A stretch of 64,000 bases of DNA from Fallopia convolvulus (taxonomy: Eukaryota > Streptophyta > Magnoliopsida > Caryophyllales > Polygonaceae). Positions 23,201 through 37,100 of this stretch are shown here, piece after piece; the first letter of the stretch is position 1; every line of letters begins with the position of its first letter. The translations under genes and the position numbers were made by a program. The stretch lies in contig OZ024726.1 of NCBI GenBank assembly GCA_964016875.1, positions 29,997,503 through 30,061,502 on the forward strand. Direction: 5' to 3'. The notes below the pieces were generated by a model, which worked only from the letters and a program-made list of their open reading frames with translations, was not told the origin of the DNA and ran no database searches.

Positions 23201-23523
23201 CAGAAAAATCCTTCCTAGGTACCTACGTATATAATATCACAACTAATCTTAATACATCGAACATGTATACTATGCAATAATAATAACACATTATAAATTT
23301 CAATAAATTTTTTTAACACAACAATTGAAATCATGTACTATCTTGAAAAATATATTACTACTTCAACTAAATCGTAAATTACCTCTGATTCAACCATCTC
23401 GTTTTCAGACTCAACTTCCCCTTCTTCTTCAACACTCATTGATGACTCTGACTCTTCTTCCAAGGAGTGCGATTCGTCTTCTGCTTCATACGATGAATCC
23501 GAAAATTCCATTTCGGATGACAT
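20279..23523 (-). pseudogene. MULE A transposase: FAR1-like + MULE + SWIM + AT-hook + OTU protease
   Basis: Five exons: 23383-23523, 22513-23222, 21926-22429, 20523-21848 and 20279-20440; about 947 residues. Residues 1-47 are acidic/serine rich. Residues ~60-156 are FAR1-like zinc-binding (LACHRHGKYR, KCNCKF, HNHD). The MULE core has MDNTYKTNK with the first Asp (~276) and VTDREKA with the second (~341). A SWIM-like MGLPCPH is near 563. Two AT-hooks (RKGRPKGS, KRGRPKGS) lie near 660 and 716. The OTU region has DGHCGYRSF with the catalytic Asp/Cys at ~772/775 and its His in NHFIP, at the exon 4/5 joint. Lesions: TGA at 22120-22122, where copy B has Arg, and the exon 4 acceptor CAG has become CAA, so the next AG (21849-21850) costs one base. 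Otherwise open. It would bind element ends and cut DNA; the OTU role is unknown. Confidence 0.85.
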
Positions 23524-23674
23524 TTTTCAATATCGAGTTTGTTAATCAAAAAAATTAGGTTTGGTGGATAGAAAAATTTTCGCTGTACGTGATTGATTAT
23601 CGTCGACCGAATTAGGTTTGTTTTTCGTGTGCGGCTGAATAAAGGATTACGCGGTTCTAACCGCCGCAAACCCT

Positions 23675-23764
23675 ACGCATCGTGAAGCGCTGCGCTTCAT
23701 GATGCGCAGGAATCGCGGGTATCCAACCATTTGCCGTTTCGCCGACGCGCTTCATGATCCGCAG
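23675..23764. repeat. palindrome cluster A4, right terminal
   Basis: Contains ACGCATCGTGAAGCGC, GCGCTTCATGATGCGC and GCGCTTCATGATCCGC, just inside the right terminal inverted repeat and upstream of the transposase start. Confidence 0.75.
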
Positions 23765-23820
23765 CTTTCCTTGTGCGCCAGGATAAAAATTCTTGTTTAC
23801 AAGGCATCACCCTTAATTAA

Positions 23821-24253
23821 TATATATATATATATATAACATGCAGAAATTCCTACACGATTTACCTGAATCCATGAAGGAGAAAGTTTGGAGCAATTAA
23901 TCCCGAATTGGAAGCTTGAATGTTCGTTGAATACCACAATGGATTAACGTAATTCTGAACAAGTATTTGACGAACACAAGTAGACGAATGAATATCGGAT
24001 TTACAATTATTTTGAACGTGCAATCTTTATTGTTGTTGATTTGCTTGCAATTGGATATTGATTCATTCCTTTTTAATAAATTGAATATTCATTTACGGAA
24101 ATAAAAAAGAAACGTGGGCTGATTATTAGGGGAAGCTATATTTTCTACTGATATTCACCCTATCCAAACTAAAATGGAATATCAAATCTCACCGTTAATT
24201 GTTGTTAATCCAATGCATTATATTCACCCTCACTTTCTACTATAAAATCCTTT
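23821..24253. other. AT-rich spacer between MULE A and the LINE
   Basis: Begins with a TA dinucleotide run (23820-23838). No ORF or RNA gene seen; it shares the GATATTCA-type words of the left flank of MULE A. Confidence 0.4.
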
Positions 24254-26325
24254 CTATCGGAACCTCCCTATATATACATACATATATATATATATATTGA
24301 TAACCGAGTCAACCGTAAGTTGGACGGAAGCGACAAGGCGAACAGAAACAACAATGTAGTCCGCCACCAAATTGCACTCCCGAATGACATGGGAAATACT
24401 CCAACACCGGAAATGGGTAAGCAAGCAGTGGATATCCGCACGTAACAACTCAATTTCCCACGGACAGCGTCAGTCACCAAGACGGCTTTGACCAACTGCA
24501 AGTTGTCGCCTTCAATCTGGATGTGGGATTTGCCACGTCGGGTGGCCTCGATAAGTCCCTGTCTTAAGGCGATGGTCTCGGATATCAGAACATGCATGCT
24601 GCCGACCAATCAGTCATTCGTCAAAACGGATGGGTTCGTCGTTGTCATCCCTAAGGATAAATTCGACCGAAGCCACCCCATCTGCATTAACTGCACCATC
24701 AAAATTAAGTTTCGTAAAATTTGTTTTGGGCTTTTTCCACTTAGGCCTTGCTATACTTACTTATTAGAAAGTATTTTTTGGAAATAAGTATACTTTTTTA
24801 TCTTGAAATGTGTGAAGAATAGTTGTATTTTTGTGTTGGGAATTGTGAAAAGCATACTTTTTACTAAAAATTGCTTTCAAATTAGCAAACTATAGCAAGG
24901 CCTTAGCATATTTCCGCATGTGCTTTGTGCTTTGGCCGCCAGCTTGTGTTCCGTTGTCATCATTCTTGTTAGCATTGTGCCATTCCCTTATTTGGTTACA
25001 GATAAATTCACAGATGTTGTCTTGGTGGTTTGTTTGTTTGGTACTATTTGGTTCAAAAACAACCTTGTTTCTAAAGAACCAGATGTTGCACCAAGAGCAA
25101 ATAAGGTCCTCCAATTCAGCATTGGATGACATTTCTCTTATTCCATCAAGGATTTGGTATGGTTTTCCTCTTTTGGGTTAATTTGGTTGACAATCTAGGA
25201 AATTTTAGGGTTGATTGCGTTAAGCGTAGTTTTTGTGCGGGTGATTCTAGAAGAATATGGTTAATGTCCTCTTTGAGTTTATTACACGCTACACACCCCT
25301 GTACAACTTGGATGTGGTTAGCAGCGAGGCAACCTTTCATGGGGAGCCCATTCCGGGCAATCTTCCATATGAAGTTTTTTATTTTTGGTGGTACATTTAG
25401 CTTACAAATCTAGTTTTGGTTAACTTGGGGTTCTCCCTTATTCTTTTGGATCCACTACATGGTGGAATGAGTAAAGTACAACCTGTTCTTACTTGTCAAG
25501 ATCCCATGAGTTGTCCTCTAATAGGAAGTCGGCAACATGATCCTCCCAGTTCGTGTTATTACCAGCGTTTTCTTTCGGAGTGAGATACCCGAAGCTAGTC
25601 CATTTGTCTTTCCAGAATCAGATGGTTTTGCCATCCCCGACCTGCCAGATAAGGCCCTTGATGAAGAGGGCTTTGAAGCTCATCAGTTTGGACCATTGCC
25701 ACAATGTATTTTGTTTCTTTTGATAGTTAAGCAGTCCGTCGAATTTGAGGTATTTTTCCGTGACAATTCTAACCTAGAGGTTGTCTGGTTCAGCTAGAAT
25801 TTTCCAAAGAAGTTTCATTTGGAGTGCTTGGTTCATCTCTTCCGGCTTGGCAATTCCGAGTCATCCCTGGGAAGGCAGTTGACAAATCGAGTTCCAACTA
25901 ATCAACTGTTTGTGGTTCCTCTCTTTGTTCGAAAAGAAATTTTTATTGATTTAATCAAACTCTTTTAGGGTGATCTTGGGTAGTAAGAATTATTCATGAG
26001 GTAATTTGGTTGTGCCGACATATTTGCCTTAATCAATGTTTTTCGACCCTCTCTTGTGATAAGGAATTAGCTTTCCATTTGGAAAGTTGTGACCTTGTTT
26101 TGAGAGTTAGAGGTTTAAATGTGTTTTTAATAACTGTCATTTATGATTGGACATCCAAGATACTTGTCTAGTGCAACAATGTTGGTAATCTGAAGGATAT
26201 GTTTAATATGATCGCTAGTGTTTTGATTCGTACTTTTGGTAAGTCGGAATGCGGATTTTGTGAAAGTTGACTTTTTGGCCGGAAATCTGATAGTAATGTA
26301 CTTTTGATATTGTTGCAAGCCAAAA
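24254..26325 (-). mobile_element. 5'-truncated LINE (L1-type) ORF2 remnant
   Basis: Minus-strand frames with several stops and shifts spell the C-terminal half of a plant L1 ORF2. Near 26150 there is the RT end DKYLGCPIIND. Around 25340-25200 the zinc-binding region reads GLPMKGCLAANHIQVV and GCVACNKLKEDINHILLE. At 25132-24890 a linker reads LEDLICSWCNIWFFRNKVVF. At 24740-24350 there is an RNase H domain with KLNFDGAVNADG, ISETIALRQGLIEA and IQIEGDNLQLVKAV. It ends near a TA-rich tract (24270-24298) that may be the tail. The RT catalytic part is missing, as usual for 5'-truncated LINEs. It is interrupted by a small MITE. Confidence 0.82.
24744..24902. mobile_element. Tourist-like MITE inside the LINE
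   Basis: A 159-bp element with inverted ends GGCCTTGCTATA / TATAGCAAGGCC and 3-bp flanking TTA (24741-24743, 24903-24905). When it is ignored, the LINE reading frame joins as ...KYA-KWKKPKTNF..., so the boundaries are well supported. A TTA/TAA duplication fits PIF/Harbinger-type MITEs. Confidence 0.85.
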
Positions 26326-26767
26326 AGTCAATTATGTCTTTGATATTGTTGCAAGCCTGACTTCTTATATATGGTTATTGATCTTGATTTCTTAAGTTTA
26401 AAAATATAAAAAAAATGTTGGAATTTCAGAAGGAAAAATTTCTACTGCAAGAAATGTAATGTACTTGTGATATATTTATTATTTTAATAATTTATTGAGA
26501 GATGTTGGTATTGTGCTCTGTGGATGCTCTTATGTTTTAAGATAACCATTTCTTCAATCATCTGATCGCTGGCTGGGGCCTGGGGGTACGGGTGTCCTCT
26601 AATTAACTGAGTTTTACGCTAACCCGTTTCTTGAATCAGAAGACTCTTTGATTTGTTTAGGCTTCACAATTGGCACACATCACATGCAAAAGCCTCCCGT
26701 CGTCATACTCAACTGAAAAAGCAAGCAAAGGTACCCCACCCCCTGCACAGTGCACCCCCCCTCCAAA
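26326..26767. other. upstream region of the PRA1 gene
   Basis: No ORF. The last 60 bp before 26767 are C-rich and probably belong to a 5' leader. The word TTTGATATTGTTGCAAGCC occurs twice at 26303-26357, across the LINE end. Confidence 0.35.
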
Positions 26768-27401
26768 ATGGTAAGCCCCTCAACTCTCCCCACACGTACG
26801 TCAGAAATTCAAAAAGTCTTGTTTACCATCAGCGTCGATCCAATCTCCTGCCTTGAACGTGTTCATCTCCCACCTCTCCGACTCCCTCCACCGCCTCCTC
26901 TCCAAGCAACGCCCGTGGGCCGAGCTCGTGGCCCACACCGCCTTCTCTCGTCCCCCCTCGTTCTCCGAAGCCACCTCTCGCCTGCTCCAGAACGCCGCTT
27001 ACTTCCGCATCAACTACGCGGTTCTTCTTGGTTACGTGCTCGCCGTCTCCCTCCTTTCCCACCCCACGTCTCTCCTCTGCCTCGTCGTCCTCTGCTTCGG
27101 CTGGATCGCCCTCTACCTTTTCAGGCCGCCCAAGCGGAATCTGACGGTCTTGGGCCGCTCGTTCTCTCGGAACGAGGTGCTCGGGGTGCTGCTGGGGGCT
27201 ACCGTCCTCGTGTTGCTCTTCACCAGTGTCGGGTCGTTGCTGGTGCATGCCGCACTCGTCGGGGCGGCCGTCGTGTGCGTGCATGGCACGTTCAGACGGC
27301 CCCCCGAGGATTTGTTTAGTGATGATGATCACAATGGAACCTCCTACTCTTCAGCCGGGTTCTTCTTCAAACGTTCGCCTACGGCTGTCTCTTGCGTTTG
27401 A
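26768..27401 (+). CDS. PRA1 family protein (prenylated Rab acceptor), N terminus disturbed
   Basis: PRA1 proteins are small four-helix membrane proteins of the ER/Golgi/endosomal system that interact with prenylated Rab GTPases. From 26853 the frame reads NVFISHLSDSLHRLLS, PWAELVAHTAFSRP, YFRINYAVLLGYVLAVSLL and LFRPPKRNL, then VGSLLVHAALVGAAVVCVHG and RRPPEDLF, the full PRA1 core with two hydrophobic hairpins and an acidic, variable C terminus. The length is usual for plant PRA1 and there are no introns, as is common. This frame is open back to 26775 but has no ATG. The only suitable ATG (26768, MVSPSTLPTRTSE, resembling PRA1 N termini) is in another frame. A one-base indel, perhaps in the A5 run at 26811-26815, would explain it. 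It is either a sequencing error or a recent frameshift; the core shows no other damage. Confidence 0.85.
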
Positions 27402-28129
27402 ACGCCAAATAAGATCCTACATAATTTTTTTTGTTATTTTATTTTTGTTAATTCAGACCTTTGCTAATCCATTGTTCTGTAGATCAAAATTTTTAATTTA
27501 AACTGGAATTACGCGTCCGTTGATCATTGAGATTGAAACAACGTTCACGACTTCAATTACTGAAATCCAAAGTGCCGTCAATGGCGTCAAGAGGATTCAT
27601 TTATTGGCTGTTGTTCCCCAATAAATTACCTTGAACTTCAATATGTAATTTTACATTTATTATTTATTAAAAAAATTATGCTACCGTATTTTGCTGATTG
27701 AGGTGTTCCTCGTATCGAGTGATATGTAGGTTGTTCCTGAAGGACAATAGGACACAGCCGGCCAACCAAGGGTGTTTGAGAGCCAAGAGTTGCTTCTGGT
27801 CTGGTCTTTTTATGTCATTTTTAGTTTCTGGGTCGTCTAGAAAAACATACCAAAACCACGTTCAATGCGTCCAGCATTATCTCTAAAATGTATGACAAAT
27901 CCAGTGCGTATATCAAATTAGGGTGTGGTTGCTTGTATGATGTCATGTGAAAGTTGCATATTAGGTTTAATAACTAGTTCAAGTTTCTCAAGTAGATGTA
28001 AAAGAGTTCTAAATTTACCTTCGTGGTAACGTACGTGTTTGAATGATCAGACATATGCATACAAATATGTATATGCTCTTAAGTATAACTGATAATGTAC
28101 AACAATTGATTTTCATGCTTACTATGATT
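27402..28129. other. intergenic region between convergent PRA1 and BGAL genes
   Basis: 3' regions of both genes. Nothing else recognised: no ORF of note, RNA gene or repeat. Confidence 0.5.
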
Positions 28130-31100
28130 TCACATCACGACCCTGCCTTGGCCGCACTTATAATCAGCCTGCTCTACAAAGTTCAGCACGAGCTCGGGGT
28201 GGGGCGCATCCAACTCCAAAAGCACCTGCGGAATTTAAGAATGGGAAATATTCCATGTTATTAGAAGCAATATAAATGACATTCAATTCCAGAATAAGAT
28301 CAATGGCTCAAGAGACAAGGACACATTTCAAAATTACAACATGTAAAGCCCTTGATTAGTATTTGACAAAGGCATCCATCGCGTCATATAATAAACCAGA
28401 AAATGGGTGACGTAAAGACTCTTCATGCTGTGCACCTAAGAACACACCATTATATAGCAGAATTTACAGCAATCCATGTAACACTATATTATTCGAGAGC
28501 ATCCAGCATAAGCTTCAATAATATTGGAATTGTCATGAGAAACAGCCAATCTAAATGTATAAATTAAGGCTAACAAGTTGGACAATAGATCTCTACAAAG
28601 GTAAACATCCACGATGAATTTTTAATGTGCTCTACAATTCGACACTTTTCATAAATCTTCTACTTTTCCTGTTAACAAATGCAATTTCACCTTTCAACAT
28701 CATCATATCATCACCCAAAATTCTACAAACAAACAAAAGACAACAACCCACTGGAATCCTGACAATAGCGGGGTACCCTTGCCCCGAAAAGACAACGAGA
28801 GGGTGTGTCGGAAAGATCCAGTACACCCAAAATTCTACAGCATTACAATAATTTGATTTCAGTTGTAAACGCCTGCTTATTTTAGAAAGAACCTACTACA
28901 GAAAACACATGCATATGTTTAGGTGAGCTACAGTTAAAGCAGAAGAGTGGAAAGTCGGTAAAATGTCATACCACCGTATTTACCCCCTGACGAAGAAGTG
29001 GGGCTGGGACATACAGGTTGCATTGTGGCCCACGAGACTGAAAATAATAACCATTTCAGTTTACAAGAAAGAGAGAATATGGACCTACTCACATATCTGG
29101 GAAGAGTAAAATGAGTAGAGCATTTACCGGCCAATATCTTCCTAAATTAAAGTTGTTGATGAAGGCAAGACCTTTGCCCCACCCATCCAGTGATAGAAAG
29201 GTGTCTTTCACCTGCCACGCTTCTTTGATGACGAACTGACCCGTAAAGAAAGCTGGTTCTGTTATATTGACATCTACATTGGGAAATATGCTTGAATTAG
29301 ATAGAGCAATATTCAAACAGTAGAAATATGCACTATGTTACCAGATAAAAATTGAATTACAGGGGCAACAGTGTCGTGCAAATGGGGAAAAAAAAGAAGC
29401 AAGATAGAAATATGGTAAAAATCTTATAAGCTAAAAAAGCTTTGTATTGTTTCATCGATAATCTTAGTGCTCATATAAGCTTTTTAGTGCACGTCTGCAC
29501 GAGCTACATCATAGTGTTGGAAAGAAAAACATCAAAGAAAGTTGCCCTAGATCATACAGCTGAAACTTTTGACTATATAAAGCTCAACTTGTTTCAAGCA
29601 TTAACATGAGCAAACGATGTTAAAACACCAAAAGGCATCAGATTCTTTTGACCATTGGAAAAACCTAGACCAAAAAAAAAAAACTGAAGCTACGCAAAAC
29701 CAAGAAGTGAATGCATCTAACTTTTGTTTGAGAAATTTCAATTCTGACAGCAAATTATAAATCCTAAATTAACATACTTGCTGTTGGTACTATAGGGTAA
29801 TTTATGTGCTTTGAGGCGTGAAAGATCGCTTTCTTTAAAGTGATATTTTTCCCTTTAATTTTCTGATTAGGGTTACAGACAAATCACTTTTGAGGATACA
29901 ACAAAACCCTGAAAAATTCAGACAGCAATCTGATTTTTTTTCTGGATACCTATCTATGAAGAAACACTTCTCTATTTAAAAAGGATTCCCTGAATTGTCT
30001 GACAAACGTCTGACAGTTAATTCAGTCAGTAACCAGTTTTCCTACTCTAATCTGTTAGAGAAATAACTAACTCGAACAAATCTGAACCATTGATCTCAAA
30101 GAGATGTCAGCCATTCATTTCTAGAGATACCTCTCTATTTCTGATTATTCCAATTGAAAATAATAATTCTCAACTAAATAAACAAGTCTTATTAATAGAC
30201 TATAACCAAAACTTGCAATCAGATTACCAAGAGAACAAAGTGGGATAATGAACAATAACCCTTTTTCTATGCCAACAGAATAAGAGCCAGTTTCGCATCT
30301 TATCCATAGTTCAACAGGAAGAGTTGACAGCAGATTGCTCATCAATATCAGCTACATACATGTAGTACCTCATTCCTAGCCATTTTTTTGATACTAATAC
30401 ATGGTATAACAATTTCCCCAACTATATACCTTAACTGCAAGGCCATAAATCTACCCAGAAGATCTACTGCATGGAACTATGAAATAAATAGGAAAACACA
30501 GTATTATTTCTGCAGTTGATTTTCATGACATACCTATGGAAAAAAGTGAGCTTGTAGATTTTTTTTCTACAATACCTTCATGAGTAGGTAGAGGAGTTTC
30601 TTTTTGTTTATAAAGCTCAAAATTGATGCTATTCCTGAGCTCCTCATTATTCCCAAATAGAACTGGCATCATTTTCCAATTCTGAAGCATTTGTTTATCA
30701 AGATATGCAGGAGAAAGGATACCCTAAAATACAAAACAAAAGGAAGAATAGTTCAGGTTTACATGTTATACTCTCAAACACATTTAAGTATCTATGTAAT
30801 ATAATATTTTGATTTATCCATAAAGGTAATGCTAAGTTGTTCAAGTACACAAACAAAGAATTGCATCGTAAAGGGCAACTTAGATGGATAAGTTCGGACC
30901 ACCAACTATCCACAAAGCTAATAATAGATTAAGATAAGTGAAGGCTAAAAACACCATTATATCGTTAGAGGACATTAACATAATAAGTTGATATTTTCCT
31001 CATTTGTAGCCATTCAAAGTCAAAATATAAGAGCTAGTAAGTAGTAACTGCAATATTGAGTGTTAATTTACTTTTATCCAGAAAGGCTGGAAATTGACTA

Positions 31101-34100
31101 TTGCAAGTCATTGCAGGTTCCCTTTCACATGCTAAAACCAAGTAGTACAGTTTGCTCCCAAAGAATTCTTAATCCCTCCATTTTTCTCCCCATTTGAGTA
31201 TCCAAACATACAACCACTCTTCCTTCCAATGATGAATTCACCGCAGGTAGTGCTAATGCAGCAATCATGCTATCAGCCTATCACACTGACTTCATGTAGG
31301 ACCAACCAATCAACCATCATAACAAAATTCATTTCAGGTCCACTAGATATATGTTTAGATATTTAACTTTTCTCAATCACTAACTTTCCTCTTTCTAGAA
31401 GGGGATTTCGTCGATGGACAACTAACTGATTGTAGCAATAACTCACTTAGTTCAAGTGAGGACAAACCTTATGGCGAGGAGAAAATTTTAGAAGTAATTT
31501 TAGTTTTTTTTTTTTAAAAACATAATTTTTTTTAAAAATTCCTAACCATCCAATGTATAATTAGGAGGTAAATCCAGTGGATGAAATTTGTCCTCACTAC
31601 AAGAGTTCTTCTCACCACAAGGACTCTCCTCACTTGAACCCACGCCTATATATATACAACATACCAACAACAACATTGACCCAGTGAGGTTTCGCAGCAG
31701 CGAAATCTGGGGGGTCAAGATAGAGGTACCCCTGCCCAAACCGCAAATTACAGAGATAGATTGCAGCAAAAAAACCCGAAGACTATGAGTGCTCTAAAGA
31801 ATAAAATACCTTCCTGTCAAATATGTATGGCCCATAATTAATCCGACCCATGTTCTCAACCTGGTCAAAGTAATAATGCAGGGGTAGCATCAATAACTGG
31901 GATCATAAAATTATCTCAAACAAACAGGATAATGAAATCCCAACTACTAGAATGGACTTAGAACCTTTTCAACACCCACACAATTTGTGTAGGTAGGCAT
32001 GTGATTAACTGTTTCAGAATTAAAACAGCTGGACGAAAACAAATAAAGAATCTAAACACACAGACCTCAAAAGAAAATCATAAAAGAGGTTATATTTTAA
32101 GCAAAAGAAAATCATGTTTAGGGTATGTTCTTTGGATTACTAATAAAGACATTTTTATTTATAAAGACCGTGAAATGCATGAAAAGTAGTTTTCATGCAT
32201 TTCAAGGTCTCTATAAATAAGTAATCCAATAAATAAAGCCTATATGAGATTAATTACATGGTTCCAGATGATTGGTTGGCTACATTTTTTCGAGTTATGC
32301 AATTTCCAGTGATGTACATTTACTTTGCATCTTGAAGAATCATATATTTAAGAAATTGAAATATTAAATGATGTAATCAGAAACAGCAAAGATTGTAAAA
32401 CTAGACAATTAATTCATAAATAGATTTTCAAAAGAGAAGGGACCTAAAACATTCTAATTGAATATCACTTTATAGGTTACATATCTTATCAGTAGCCAAA
32501 CAGAAAAACTAGAATTTAACTAACAGGTATTCCAAACATCTAGGTCCAAGCTAGAAGGGAGTAACATAATGGCTTGCCTAAAAGTTAGAGAATAACATTA
32601 AAACATCAACCAACATATAGCTTAAATAAATTTCAACTGCATATAAATATAAACCATAGAAAAGATAGCAACAACAACATGATACATTATGTCAATTAAC
32701 GAAGACAGACAAATGTATTTACCAAAATAAATAAGCTGATATTTGAAGCGCATTTTAGAGAAGGAAGGCGAACTTCCTTGGTTGACCATCTTGTGGCCAC
32801 ACCAGCAAGTATAGGTCTTTGTTCGTTTTCCTTGTAAGGGCATGATATGAACACTTGAGCTCTGTCATGCACCTGAAAAAGGCTCTGCTTAGAAAGAGGG
32901 GTATGCACATTGAGGGATGAAGTTGACATTGCTTCTAGTTGCTTCACAAACATTTGGTACAAAATTGTTGGCAAAACGATTTGACTGTTTTAATTAGCTT
33001 ATGCAAAGACTTTTGTGCAGAAGCAATTTCCAAGCTTACTATTGGTGAATCATACTTGTTTGATAAGATGCTTGGGAGAATATATTTATATACACGAGTA
33101 CTGATGATTTGAACAAAGGTTGAGCTTTCATGAATGTGCCTCAAAATCTTAGGCCCAAACTGGGAAACACTAACACTAGGCTAATATACAGCCCATTAAT
33201 CCCACCAATACTTGACTCACAGCATCATTTGTTAGCTTTTCCTTTTCCACTAAGGGCATCTTAGATTCCCCATGTAAGCTTTGTATAAGGGGCTGAAGGT
33301 GGTGTGTAACTATCGCATATGGTTTTAGTTTCATCCTCTGAATCCTAATTCACTAAGATTTGATCCAAAGTCAAAACCAAGAGCTCGTGTGACATGGGTG
33401 ACAAAACATCAAGGGTTTTGTGTGTGAGCAAACACGGTTATTCACCAAATGTAGCACATTTGTATAAGGGCACATATGGAAGTTTTAATCTTGTTAATAT
33501 TCCTCATTTGAGTATAATGCCCTTTATCATCTCTCACCCATGCATGGATTGGAGAGAACTCAGAGAGGTGACCAACTTCATTCCAAACACGCTTCTAGCT
33601 TACAAGATACCACTTAATATTACTTTAGTAAACCCCACCATAAAGTTATTTTGTGCAGTTTAATCAATTCTTCACTCATAAAAATATTTTTAGTTACTGT
33701 ATTAAGAAAAAGCTTAAAAGCTTCTGACAATGAAGCATAAAACCATACCTCTGGTATGAATAGAACACTTCCAACATCCTTTGCAGCATACTCAGACATA
33801 TATAACAGAAACCCATACATCTGAAAATAAGAAAACCAGATCACACAAGAACATATATGACCACATAAATTCAGATAACTAGGTGGCACAGATTTAAAGA
33901 TTAATACCTGGCCTACAGACTCCATTGCAATTGGGCTTGCTGATTCAATGACTTGAGGATCATTTTTTATGTCAATTACATCCATTAAAAATGCTGTTTT
34001 CTGTAATTGAACATATCCATATGCAGCCTTTTCAATGTTGGGAGGAACTGGAGGAAGAGATGTTTTACTACATCTAGCTATTGCCTCCCGCAATGCTAAA

Positions 34101-37100
34101 ACAAAACCATTATTTATGCTTTAGTATACAGGGAACAAAAAACACAACATTTTTCAGTGGAAATGATAAGTATTTTTAACGCCAAAGTACTACTTGTCAC
34201 TTGTGTCTTTAATACTTCAGTTCGCTTGTTCAAAAAAAAACATTTGGCACTCATGGTGTTTTTCCCCGTAAAATGTTAGGAATTAAGATATGACATTAGA
34301 ATATACAAGAAAATGGACATTGTAAGAGAATATTATTTTTACCACATACATAGTCCAAAGACATTCACAAACCTAAACCTAATACAAATTGACCCTAAGC
34401 CCATATCCCACCACCTTCAGCTACAGCATGTGAGGGTAAGTGTGAGCATGTGAGTCATAGCATAGGTGGTAGCAAGTTTGCCTTACAAAGCAGATGAACA
34501 GTAGAATTCAAGAAAATATTGCGGCATAATTTGTATGACAAAGCTGCAAGTACAAAGAATAAGAGCTAAGACTGCTTAAGATGCAGTTATCCCTTCTAAG
34601 ACCAGTTAAAACTAATCATTACTGTTGTTCACGAAGTTAGCTCAGACATTTCACATACCTAGGAACTTTGAATTATCCACATCACCACATTCTCTTATTG
34701 GGGCATCCTGACAGCAGATTACTATGTTTAGATCATTAAAAAAAAAACAAGCGAAGACAACAAAAATACAATAATTGGAAGGACAACATTACAACAAGGA
34801 TAGCAGGTATGCTTGCTATACATAATCATAAGAAGTCAGATCCGGCTTGTAATCAGACTCTGATGAACCAGTATTGGCACCACTATAGAAACCAAAGTTT
34901 GTTCCACCATGCGCCATCTGCAATTGGAGTAGAAAAAGTACTTCAGGCAGTGAACGAAATAAAAATAAATTAAAGACCAAATGAGATATGGAGGCATACA
35001 TATAGCACTGCGGAGACATTCCTTGATAAGATTTTTTCAAGTTCAGCTGCAGTAAAGGCAGCATCAGTCTTTGCAATCTTCTCACCCCAATGCGTAAGCC
35101 AGCCAGTGTAGAACTCTCTATGATTGAGATAAGTGTGGAAGAGTCAAGTATAACTAGAAATAAGGACACATAACACATGAAACAACCAGCTTTTTTGAAA
35201 CTAAACAGACAGAGCACTTACGCGGTGAGAGGTGGCGACTTTCCAGGGGCATTGAATTCCTTTTGCAATTTGAATATTGGCCATGGATCATCACCGGTTG
35301 TGAAGTCGACAGCTTTCATCAAGATTGACACTTTTTATTTTGTGGTAAAAATGATAATTACTACTATAACCATAAACATTGAATGATGAGTCGATGACTT
35401 CCCATGGGAAGAATTTTGATGAATTATTCTAGTCAACCAATAAAGATACAGCTTCTCCAGCAGTATAAATGGAAATGGAAGACCTCATACCACAAGTATT
35501 CTATAGAATCAAAGTCAGTTCCTTACCAATTACCTGTGCATTTTTTATGCTCTAATCTAGAGATGACTACCTAGACAGGTTACGCACATGAGGACGAGAA
35601 TAATTTTCCGTAAACCTGCCTTATTTTCAGCCAGCCGTAACTTTTTGGAAAGATAGAAAGGTCACACACTTACCAGAATAGACAATATCCCCTCGTATGG
35701 TTCCTTTCTCAAGGTTTTCCCTTGATCCTCCATCTGTAGTGTACCTGATAAGCCACCAGTTACTCTATGAAAGTATCCATATGGATGTGATGAATTTTCA
35801 CTTATTCACAAAAGAGTGAGAGGGTGCTAAATGCCATGAAGTCATCAATTAATAATAATATAAAAAAAATAGCACTGCTGCAACATGTTGTAAGTAAATT
35901 AGTATACTGCACATACAGACGGAAGAAGCATGTTGAAACCAACTTTTTATCTGATACGTCAAGTCAAAAATGCACATGTTAAATCCACAAAACAAAGAAC
36001 AGCCATTTACAATAGCCTGTATGATGCAAGCATAAAGTTAGGGTAATATTATTTCTGCATAATCACTGGAAAAGAAAAATAGATACCACAACAAAAAATT
36101 CTACGTTTCTCAAGCTCAATTGCTCAAAGAGATTAATAAAACAAGATTTATCTCTAGCGATGGCTAAACAACAATTAGCATGAGCTAGAAGACATTTGGC
36201 TTACAAAATGACATCATTGCTGAGGTGTCTCCTAGCCACACGCACTAGGTGATGCAGGTAGGCCTTGTCATTTCCAAATGAACCATACTCGTTCTCTATC
36301 TGTCAAAGTATGCCAATCAGGTGATCTACTCTGTTTGCAACTAATGATATAAATTTTCAACTGGAAATTAAGTTTCAATATAATTCAAAGAAATGCAGTA
36401 ATTATCAAGGATCCAATCCTCTGTTCATAACAGAAAATCTTAGAATCTCACGATCACCATTATATTCAGAAAATAGATGTAGACTTAATAAATTCAACAA
36501 GACCTATAGTCTCACGAGGATTAGTACAAGTAAAACCAACAACAGTTCTCCATCACTTCATTCAGGTTTTAATGATTTTGCAGAGAATTTATGAGAAGTC
36601 CAATTTGGAAATGAAATAGCATGGAAAAAAAATCTAGGGAAACTCCACATTGTACTCCACTACTCCTATAATTGACTTCTCAAAATGGTGCCCAAGGTTT
36701 TCTTGAATATCCAATTGGTGTCCCTCAACTGTGGGACTTGTCCACGTGACTGTATATCATGTATTTTGTTGTCATATTCTCATTTAAATGCTGCGGTATC
36801 TCTATTTTAGTGTCTATATGCTCCTCAGTCATAAAATCACCAAAATATACATCAAACTCATGATTTCAACTATGAATGAACCCAAATTATTAACAAGTTA
36901 AGAATCCAACAATATAACCTGAAGCATGACAATGGGCCCTCCATTGACATAAAGAAATGGAACTATCATTGGTAACAGAACTCCCCACCATTTATCCACC
37001 TGCAGCAATGCACAACAAGACAAGTAAAATATACATGTTCTCATATCATAGATTTTCAATAGAAAAACAACCAAAAACACTGATGTGAGACATGTCAATA

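Larger units (their letters stand above)
16222..23812. mobile_element. MULE copy A with OTU-type transposase
   Basis: A 7.6-kb Mutator-like element. Its ends are related inverted repeats: left AATCTTTACGCACCAATTTT and, reversed from the right, GCCTTGTAAACAAGAATTTT, both followed by a CGCACAAG(G)AAAG block. It is flanked by TTAATTAA (16214-16221, 23813-23820), one base short of the usual 9-bp MULE duplication. Inside, the plus strand has exon 1 of the accessory gene. The middle has telomere-like repeats between two palindrome clusters. The minus strand holds the five-exon transposase gene, so the two genes converge. It is colinear with copy B at both ends but has a much shorter left interior, where a different captured fragment is found. 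Confidence 0.85.

Noticed and set aside
26829..27332. 167-codon minus-strand frame opposite the PRA1 gene
   Set aside because: Shadow of the GC-rich PRA1 coding strand; no domain and arginine/glutamate-rich composition typical of antisense frames.
31542..31769. 75-codon minus frame in a BGAL intron
   Set aside because: Falls in a small MITE and intron sequence; no support as a gene.
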